Shown here piece by piece: positions 14,301-19,571 of a stretch of 19,571 nucleotides of DNA. The notes beneath the pieces are model-generated. The model saw nothing but the letters and a program-made list of their open reading frames with translations. It searched no databases and had not been told where the DNA came from. Where the stretch lies: positions 1 to 19,571 of the forward strand of contig JAEDGQ010000031.1 of NCBI GenBank assembly GCA_016297415.1, written 5' to 3'. Positions within the stretch are counted from its first letter, which is position 1; every line of letters starts with the position of its first letter. The position numbers and the translations under genes are program-made. Origin of the DNA: Treponema sp. (GTDB lineage Bacteria; Spirochaetota; Spirochaetia; Treponematales; Treponemataceae).

Positions 14301-16171
14301 ACGGATTTTTAAGAAAAAATCGTGTAAAAGTTCTTTGCTTTATTGCTGCAGGTTTTTCTGCTTATCTGATTTATACCTACGGCAAACTTGCCTTAGTAAA
14401 AGCACCTGTTTCTACTACTACTTCACCATCAGTTCTCAGAGGAGCAATCCTTGATAAAAACGGCAAATCTCTTGCCATCTCCACAAATTATTACGATGTT
14501 GTTGTTTCACCAGATGCCTTAAAAGATCTTCAGAAATTTGCATCTGCTTTTGCGGCACCTCTGGAATTAAATTACGATTCACTTCTTGCCACACTTACAG
14601 AATCTAAAGGTTCAAATTACGTTTATATCAAAAGAAAAATAGACCAGAATACATACGAAATTCTACGGGGAATTTCTGATAAAAACGGATGGATTTCTGC
14701 CGTTCGTTTTGACCGTATACCGGGACGCATCTACCCGGAAAATAACCTTGCAAGTCAGGTTATAGGTTATATGGGAAAAGACGGTGCAGGTCTTTCCGGA
14801 ATTGAATACACACAGCAAAAACTGCTTTCTCCCCCTGTAACTCCAGATGCTCCTATTGAAATTCAGGGAAAAAATGTTTACCTCACAATTGATGCAAACC
14901 TTCAGTTTAAGCTTGAAAAAATCGCCAGGGATGCTCTTGTAAAGACTCAGGCTGCAAGTCTTATGCTTATTGCTGCAGAAGCAAAAACAGGTGAAATTCT
15001 TTCCTACATTTCACTTCCTTCAACAAACCTTAACGAATATACACAGGCCAGCATGGACGAAATGAAAGACCGTCCTGCAACAGAAAGCTACGAACCTGGT
15101 TCAGTATTCAAGATTTTCTCAATTGCCTCTTTTCTGGACAGCGGCGCAATAAAAGAGGATGATATATTCCTCTGTGACGGTATTTACGAAAAAAGAACAA
15201 ACAGCGGTGAAAAAATCGTAATCAAATGTCTTGAACATCATGGCTGGATTACTGCCAGAGATGCCTTAAAATATTCCTGCAACGAAGCCCTTGCCCAGAT
15301 GGCAGAAAAAATCGAAAGTGAACAGTTTCTTTCGAGAATCCGGACTTTTGGATTTGCATCTAAAACAGGTATAGAATTGCCAGGGGAAACAGCAGGTGCA
15401 GTTCGTAATACTTCTGACAGATTCTGGTCTGCCAGATCAAAGCCTACAATTGCCATCGGTCAGGAAATTTCTGTAAGCGCATTACAGATGGTTCAGGGGG
15501 CTACAGCCATAGCAAACGGCGGTGTACCTGTAAAACTCACTCTTATTAAAAAAATTACATCCCAGGGCGGCATTGAAGAATACATCCATGTCCCTCAGTA
15601 CAAACCTCAAATCTTAAAAGACTCTACAGCTAAATATATTTTAAGCTGTATGGAAACTGTTGCAAAAAGCGGAACAGGTTCCAGAGCAAACCTTGGAGAC
15701 ATTTCTATCGGTGTAAAAACTGGTACTGCCCAGATGGCAGATCATGTAAACGGCGGATATTCAAAAACAGACTTTATTTCAAACTGTATTTCAATTTTTC
15801 CTGTAGAGAATCCAGAAATCGTTCTATACATTGTAATCGAAAAAGCTAAAGGGGAAACATACGCAGGACGCATTGTTGCTCCTGTAATCGGTGAAGCTGC
15901 CAGTGTAATTATTGACCATTTAGGTATGAGCCGGGGTAATGCAGCCAGTCTTGCCCACAACGGACTTATTACAATTCAGGGAAATGAAGAAATCACCATT
16001 AAAGACACAGTTCCTGACTTTACAGGTCTTCCAAAACGAAGCCTTTTACAGCTTTTAAGTCAGAACAAATGTAAAATTAAAATTAATGGAGACGGATGGG
16101 TTACAAGCCAGACACCTTCTCCTGGTACACCTCTTACTCAGGATACAGAAATTGAACTCTATCTGGAATAA
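14291..16171 (+). CDS. ftsI: Peptidoglycan D,D-transpeptidase FtsI-like (class B PBP) with PASTA domain
   Basis: A class B penicillin-binding protein that crosslinks peptidoglycan, of the FtsI/SpoVD type (626 aa). It has a short cytoplasmic tail and a membrane helix (about 12-30), a dimerisation/pedestal region beginning RGAILDKNGKSLA (about 50-62), the transpeptidase motifs SVFK (271-274), SCN (329-331) and KTG (476-478), and one C-terminal PASTA domain (about 573-625, VPDFTGLPKRS...TPSPGTPL). All active-site motifs are intact. The start lies inside the end of lepB in another frame (10-base overlap), with AAAGGAA rather far upstream, so translation may be coupled. The assignment to FtsI rather than a PBP2-like paralogue rests on the PASTA domain and overall architecture, as no mraW/ftsL/murE neighbours are seen. 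Confidence 0.9.
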   Translation: MQVNGFLRKNRVKVLCFIAAGFSAYLIYTYGKLALVKAPVSTTTSPSVLRGAILDKNGKSLAISTNYYDVVVSPDALKDLQKFASAFAAPLELNYDSLLATLTESKGSNYVYIKRKIDQNTYEILRGISDKNGWISAVRFDRIPGRIYPENNLASQVIGYMGKDGAGLSGIEYTQQKLLSPPVTPDAPIEIQGKNVYLTIDANLQFKLEKIARDALVKTQAASLMLIAAEAKTGEILSYISLPSTNLNEYTQASMDEMKDRPATESYEPGSVFKIFSIASFLDSGAIKEDDIFLCDGIYEKRTNSGEKIVIKCLEHHGWITARDALKYSCNEALAQMAEKIESEQFLSRIRTFGFASKTGIELPGETAGAVRNTSDRFWSARSKPTIAIGQEISVSALQMVQGATAIANGGVPVKLTLIKKITSQGGIEEYIHVPQYKPQILKDSTAKYILSCMETVAKSGTGSRANLGDISIGVKTGTAQMADHVNGGYSKTDFISNCISIFPVENPEIVLYIVIEKAKGETYAGRIVAPVIGEAASVIIDHLGMSRGNAASLAHNGLITIQGNEEITIKDTVPDFTGLPKRSLLQLLSQNKCKIKINGDGWVTSQTPSPGTPLTQDTEIELYLE

Positions 16172-17960
16172 AAATATTGAACTGTTTTCCAGAAGATTTC
16201 CTTCTCTTGCTGAAAGTCTTAATCTTTCAGACACGGAGGAACCGGATTTTGATTTCTGGGAAGTAGTACCTTCAAAAAGTCAGACTTTAACTGCCAGGGA
16301 AAATGGAATTTTTCTGCACTCAGCCTACAATCCACTTAGAGAAGCTGAATCTCAGGTAAAAGCCGCAAAAAATGATGAAATCTGGTCTGTTCTGTTTTGT
16401 GGAATCGGATTAGGTTACAGTGCCGTAAAATGGGCAGAACTGTATCCTGATGACACAATAATCATAGCAGAACCGGCTCCTGACTATTTTTTTGCAGCCC
16501 TAAAATATAACGATTTTTCTGCCCTGTTTTCTCACAAAAAACTTATTCTTGCACTTCAGGCAGGTACAGATCAGATTACAGGCCTTGTTGAAAATTCAGG
16601 CGGCTTTAATCACACAGCAATAATCGAAAATAAAGCCCACAGCCTCCACGCTCAGGATTATTATTCAGCACTTCTTGCCCTCATAGAACGAAACAGAAAA
16701 AAAGAGCAGATAAACACTGCTACTCTGGAAAAGTTTTCGAAGCTGTGGTTAAAAAACAGCTGCAGAAATATCCGTTCCTTTGCAAAATTAGACGGAGTCG
16801 AACTGTACGAAAATAAATGTCCGGAAACACTTCCTGCCCTTCTTATTTCTGCAGGGCCTACTCTCAGCAATGTTCTTCCACATCTTAAAGAACTAAAAAA
16901 GCGGTGTATTCTCGTTGCAGTTGATACTGCTTTACGAGCCTGTCTTAAAGCAGGCACAGAGCCTGATTTTATTGTTTTAACAGACCCTCAGTATTATGCT
17001 TACAGACATATTGCCGGCCTTAAAAGTCCTTCAAGTGTACTTATAACTGAATCTGCAGTCTGGCCCGATGTTTACCGCTTCAGCTGCAGAAAAATCGTTC
17101 TTACCTCATCGCTATTTCCTCTGGGTCAATATTTTGAACAGAAACTGGGCTCCAAAGGAACTCTTGGTGCCGGTGGTTCTGTAAGTACAACAGCCTGGGA
17201 CTTTGCCCGTCTTACAGGAGCAAAAACAATTTACTGTGCAGGTCTTGATCTGGGATATCCAAAACTTCAGAGTCATATCAGAGGTTCTCTTTTTGAAGAA
17301 AAAGCGCATCAGAATGCAAACCGCAAGAATACTTCAGAAAAATCCCTTTCCACTTCACTTTTTGCAGCAAACTCAATGACTGCAAAAGATTATGACGGAA
17401 ACCTTATTTTTACTGACGATAAAATGAAAATGTTTGCCTGGTGGTTCGAAAGCAAGGCACAGCAATATAGTAATATTCAATGCTATTCCCTTTCTTCTCA
17501 ATCTCTGGCAATTCCCGGGTTCAGTTTTTCTTCACTTGAAAGTCTTCTGCAGCAAAAAGAAGGTCTACAGGAAAGAAACAGTTTTTTTGAGGCAGAAAAA
17601 ACTGCAGTTTCACCTGCTTCAGAAAAAGCTTTCAATCTGGCTCTGGAAGAACTCAAATCCGGTTTTGAAAGTCTTTATGCCTTAGCAAAAAAGGGATATA
17701 AAATTGCAGAAACTGCATTAAATGCTGTGACACCAGCTAAGTACATTCAGGAATTAAATCTTCTTGATAAAGAAATCATGCAGTCTGAGTTTAAGGAAGC
17801 AGCGTCCCTTGTTTTTCCTTCGGAAAATAAACTTGCCTCTATGTTTTCTGAAACAGCCATGCCGGAAGATCAGACAAAAGTTATGTTTATAAAATCCCGT
17901 ATTATTTACAGGGAACTTATGAACGGCATCAGACTCTATCAGACAAATCTCTTCGAATAA
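16152..17960 (+). CDS. DUF115 / Maf-like (MptE-like) protein
   Basis: A protein of about 602 residues in the DUF115 family, which includes 6-hydroxymethylpterin diphosphokinase MptE and the flagellin-modifying motility accessory factors (Maf). Visible are an N-terminal alpha/beta region with GIGLGYS (about 84-90), the family core LISAGPTLS (about 231-239) followed by VAVDTAL and PDFIVLTDPQ, and GSVSTTAWDFA (about 342-352) before YCAGLDLGYP. No membrane segment is seen; it is probably cytoplasmic. In spirochaetes such proteins are often annotated as motility-associated glycosyltransferases; the real substrate here is unknown. TTG at 16152 is chosen as start, giving a 20-base overlap with ftsI and a weak AGGA upstream; the in-frame ATG at 16086 would overlap ftsI by 86 bases and adds residues that look like shadow translation. 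It is the third gene of the lepB-ftsI unit. Confidence 0.82.
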   Translation: MNSIWNKNIELFSRRFPSLAESLNLSDTEEPDFDFWEVVPSKSQTLTARENGIFLHSAYNPLREAESQVKAAKNDEIWSVLFCGIGLGYSAVKWAELYPDDTIIIAEPAPDYFFAALKYNDFSALFSHKKLILALQAGTDQITGLVENSGGFNHTAIIENKAHSLHAQDYYSALLALIERNRKKEQINTATLEKFSKLWLKNSCRNIRSFAKLDGVELYENKCPETLPALLISAGPTLSNVLPHLKELKKRCILVAVDTALRACLKAGTEPDFIVLTDPQYYAYRHIAGLKSPSSVLITESAVWPDVYRFSCRKIVLTSSLFPLGQYFEQKLGSKGTLGAGGSVSTTAWDFARLTGAKTIYCAGLDLGYPKLQSHIRGSLFEEKAHQNANRKNTSEKSLSTSLFAANSMTAKDYDGNLIFTDDKMKMFAWWFESKAQQYSNIQCYSLSSQSLAIPGFSFSSLESLLQQKEGLQERNSFFEAEKTAVSPASEKAFNLALEELKSGFESLYALAKKGYKIAETALNAVTPAKYIQELNLLDKEIMQSEFKEAASLVFPSENKLASMFSETAMPEDQTKVMFIKSRIIYRELMNGIRLYQTNLFE

Positions 17961-18005
17961 CAGCTGATTTTTTCTAAAAAATATTACAGTTTCTTTATTT
18001 TTTTC

Positions 18006-18032
18006 TAAAGGTTTACCCGGCTCTCCCGATAA
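18006..18032 (+). promoter_or_regulatory. Sigma-28 (FliA-type) promoter
   Basis: TAAAGGTT at 18006-18013 and CCCGATAA at 18025-18032 are separated so that exactly 15 bases lie between TAAA and the -10 box. This equals the enterobacterial consensus TAAAGTTT-N11-GCCGATAA in spacing, with 7 of 8 matches in each half. The predicted start is near 18039, where the first paired stem of the candidate RNA begins. No gene of normal size follows before a terminator. Confidence 0.7.
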
Positions 18033-18038
18033 TTTAAA

Positions 18039-18176
18039 TGTCGTTGTTAATGCACAGGGCGTGAGCCGCAAGCTCAACATCCAGGCGCCTTGCTTAAATA
18101 AATGACACCGCCGTAACTTAAACGGCTCTCCATGTTTAAAAGGGTAGAAATGTGTAAGATTTCTGCCCTTTTTTCT
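18039..18176 (+). ncRNA. Candidate sigma-28-driven structured small RNA or leader
   Basis: This intergenic stretch has a promoter, compact secondary structure and an intrinsic terminator, but no plausible ORF. Predicted stems: TGTCGTT (18039-18045) with AATGACA (18101-18107); inside it CAGGGCG (18055-18061) with CGCCTTG (18086-18092); inside that a perfect hairpin TGAGC-CGCAA-GCTCA (18062-18076) followed by unpaired ACATCCAGG; then hairpin GCCGT-AACTTAA-ACGGC (18110-18126); then the terminator. Each stem was found by eye, with two G-U pairs in total. It is also locally richer in GC than its surroundings. It could be a free small RNA of about 138 nt or an attenuated leader of the HD-GYP gene. 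I do not recognise it as any known riboswitch class. Confidence 0.55.
18138..18176 (+). terminator. Intrinsic terminator of the candidate RNA
   Basis: AAGGGTAGAAAT (18140-18151) pairs with ATTTCTGCCCTT (18159-18170), twelve pairs with one T-G, around a 7-base loop, followed by TTTTCTTTTT. It lies between the sigma-28-like promoter and the HD-GYP gene. Confidence 0.88.
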
Positions 18177-18216
18177 TTTTTAAATCTTTTTATCGCTTAT
18201 CAAATTCCCCTCCTTT

Positions 18217-18224
18217 GCCGATAA
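18217..18224 (+). promoter_or_regulatory. Sigma-28-type -10 box for the HD-GYP gene
   Basis: GCCGATAA here is an exact match to the sigma-28 -10 consensus. The position expected for TAAA holds only TATC (18198-18201), so the -35 is weak. The downstream AATATATT could also be read as an ordinary -10. TGGAGA (18231-18236) is the ribosome-binding site for the ATG at 18243. Confidence 0.5.
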
Positions 18225-18242
18225 TATATTTGGAGAAATTTA

Positions 18243-19484
18243 ATGAATTCTTTTCCTGTACTAACATTAAAAGAAAATACATTTTTTACTCAGGAACTTG
18301 GTCTTGATAAGCAGTTTTTGCTTTTAAATCCAACATGTCCGTTTACAGAAAGTCTTAAAAAAGCCCTTCTGGAATGGGATTTTAAAGTTGTTTATTCAGA
18401 AGGTTCCACAGGCTCTTCTACATATCAGCCTTCCTCAACAAACAGATTTGAACAGGTAACCATCGATGATGTTGGAATTGAAGAAACACCTGTAGAAAAG
18501 AAGCCGGAATTCGGCAGCAGCGTAAAAAAAGTTTTAGAAGAAGCTCATGCAGATTTATCCAGCAACGAAGTAAAAAGAATGGATGTAGTTCAGAACGTAT
18601 ACAACGAATATATGAACTACATTACAGCTGTTTATACACATTACGCTACACACAAAGTTCTCGATTATCAGGATCTTTCAGATACTGTTAAAGAACTCTG
18701 TGTTTTTATTAAAGAAAACCGCCGTTATGTTCTGCGGGTAACACCTGTTCTGGAAGGAAACAGTAAGAACTTCATCGTAAGTCATTCCATGCGTTCTACT
18801 GTTACAGCCATTGTAATTGGACTTCAGATGCGTATGCCACTTCCAAAACTTATTGAACTGGGCATTACATGTCTTCTCCACGAAATCGGACAGATTCGTC
18901 TTCCACCTCAGTTGTACATGACAGACAGAAGACTTTCGCCTCCGGAAAGACAGAAACTGGCTACACACTCAGTTCTTGGCTATGAGATTGTAAAGAAAAA
19001 TGAATTCCCTCTTTCTGTACAGATTGGTGTTCTTGAACACCACGAAAGAGAAGATGGAACAGGTTATCCTCAGAAGAAAAAGGGAGACAAAATCTCTCTT
19101 TATGCAAAAATTATTGCCGTTGCATGTACATTTGAAGCAATTACAGCGCCACGCCACTTTAAGGAAGCCCGTTCAACTTATGAAGGCATGATTGAAATTC
19201 TTAAAGGCAATGGCAAACAGTTTGATGAAAACGTAACAAAGGCTCTGCTTTATTCAATTTCTCTCTACCCTATTGGTGCTTATGTTTATCTTTCTAACGG
19301 AAAAATAGCTCAAGTAACAGATGTAAATCCAAATGATCCGAAAAATCCAATCCTTCAGATTTTTGGTGAAACACTGCCTGACGGAAGCCCAAAAACAGTT
19401 CAGTCTGATTCACTTTCAAACAAGATTGTCCGTGTATTAAATAAGGCTGAAGCAGCCGACATTCTTAAACAGTTCAACAAATAG
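18243..19484 (+). CDS. HD-GYP domain protein with altered metal ligands
   Basis: HD-GYP proteins are metal-dependent phosphodiesterases that degrade cyclic di-GMP. This 413-residue protein has an N-terminal region (1-170) without a recognised domain, a low-complexity Ser/Thr stretch (about 53-67), and an HD-GYP core (about 175-370). Key positions: H181 (SHSMRS), H213-E214 in LLHEIGQ (normally HDIGK), H242 in THSVLGYEI, H266-H267 and GTGYP (272-276), and VACTFEAIT, where the usual Asp is C295. Two metal-binding aspartates are thus replaced (Glu and Cys), so catalysis may be altered or lost, leaving perhaps a sensor role (inference). The start is set by TGGAGA eight to ten bases upstream. It stands alone after the candidate RNA and its terminator; a dispersed repeat follows the stop by 12 bases. 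Confidence 0.85.
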   Translation: MNSFPVLTLKENTFFTQELGLDKQFLLLNPTCPFTESLKKALLEWDFKVVYSEGSTGSSTYQPSSTNRFEQVTIDDVGIEETPVEKKPEFGSSVKKVLEEAHADLSSNEVKRMDVVQNVYNEYMNYITAVYTHYATHKVLDYQDLSDTVKELCVFIKENRRYVLRVTPVLEGNSKNFIVSHSMRSTVTAIVIGLQMRMPLPKLIELGITCLLHEIGQIRLPPQLYMTDRRLSPPERQKLATHSVLGYEIVKKNEFPLSVQIGVLEHHEREDGTGYPQKKKGDKISLYAKIIAVACTFEAITAPRHFKEARSTYEGMIEILKGNGKQFDENVTKALLYSISLYPIGAYVYLSNGKIAQVTDVNPNDPKNPILQIFGETLPDGSPKTVQSDSLSNKIVRVLNKAEAADILKQFNK

Positions 19485-19496
19485 AACATAAAAAAT

Positions 19497-19571
19497 AAGG
19501 GGATGACCCAAAAGTAATGAGTGTAGCGCTCATTGAGTCCTTCGACAGGTGGTTCCTGAGCCTGTCGAAGG
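19497..19571 (+). repeat. Dispersed repeat with two nested inverted repeats
   Basis: The stretch opens with AAGGGGATGACCCAAAAGT, matching the copy at the left window end. It then holds AATGAG (19516-19521) and CTCATT (19529-19534) as a small inverted repeat, and CCTTCGACAGG (19539-19549) with its exact reverse complement at 19561-19571, an 11-bp stem with an 11-base loop. The segment GGTTCCTGAGCCTGTCGAAG is a motif I recall as a common interspersed repeat in several bacterial genomes (recollection, not searched). It is cut by the window edge. Confidence 0.7.

Noticed and set aside
18038..18064. Mini-ORF of eight codons starting at 18038
   Set aside because: The ATG lies at or before the predicted transcript start, has no ribosome-binding site and overlaps the first predicted stem.
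17754..18080. Minus-strand ORF of 108 codons across the DUF115 end and the intergenic region
   Set aside because: Mostly antisense to a well-supported gene; the protein is rich in Phe, Lys and Cys with no domain or ribosome-binding site.
17968..18105. A 45-codon open plus-strand frame reading ...NVVVNAQGVSRKLNIQ... before a TGA
   Set aside because: There is no ATG and no ribosome-binding site, it runs through the sigma-28-like promoter boxes, and its upstream part is T-rich junk. It could be a relic, but RNA structure explains the region better.
18039..18110. Possible c-di-GMP-I (GEMM) riboswitch, because GCACAGGGC occurs near an HD-GYP gene
   Set aside because: The rest of the GEMM core (the GACGCAAAGCC-type segment and tetraloop receptor) is absent.
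1..19571. tRNA, rRNA or CRISPR elements
   Set aside because: No cloverleaf, rRNA-like stretch or regularly spaced repeats were seen; all gaps between genes are under 300 bases and are covered by the features listed.

Overview
The window reads as chromosomal DNA of a spirochaete, most likely a gut or rumen Treponema (inference). Supporting signs are the low GC content, a DUF115/Maf-like protein, an HD-GYP protein, sigma-28-like boxes (TAAA-N15-CCCGATAA), and a secreted pectin-degrading enzyme typical of plant-polysaccharide-using host-associated treponemes. Both window ends lie in copies of the same dispersed repeat in opposite orientation, which suggests an assembly contig broken at repeats.

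Layout. (1) 1-2236, minus strand: dapA then asd, the first committed steps from aspartate to lysine. (2) 2388-3261, plus: two small paralogues, each a four-cysteine zinc ribbon joined to a TM2 membrane domain, followed by a hairpin with a T tract. (3) 3430-4536, plus: aroC. (4) 4560-4640: a perfect 18-bp inverted repeat bracketed by near-identical 11-bp direct repeats. (5) 4739-8560, plus: a 1273-residue secreted protein with a CE8 pectin methylesterase and a CE12-type SGNH acetylesterase, closed by a strong terminator. (6) 8642-17960: a cell-envelope block. A D,D-carboxypeptidase (plus) meets tail-to-tail a minus-strand operon of LysM-M23 endopeptidase, small zinc-ribbon protein and beta-propeller/NodB-like protein. 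That operon is divergent, over 42 bp, from lepB-ftsI-DUF115 (plus). (7) 17961-18242: a sigma-28-like promoter, a compact set of predicted stems and an intrinsic terminator, together a candidate small RNA. (8) 18243-19484, plus: an HD-GYP protein with altered metal ligands and its own exact GCCGATAA box.

The genes fit a common theme of wall synthesis and remodelling (FtsI, D,D-carboxypeptidase, M23), protein export (LepB) and motility or c-di-GMP control (DUF115, HD-GYP, sigma-28 boxes). The pectin esterase gene sits as an accessory unit between aroC and the wall genes. The most novel element is the candidate sigma-28-driven RNA at about 18039-18176. Also notable are a NodB-like domain with no metal ligands, a degenerate HD-GYP, and three envelope genes lacking a Shine-Dalgarno sequence with -10-like boxes almost touching the start codon.
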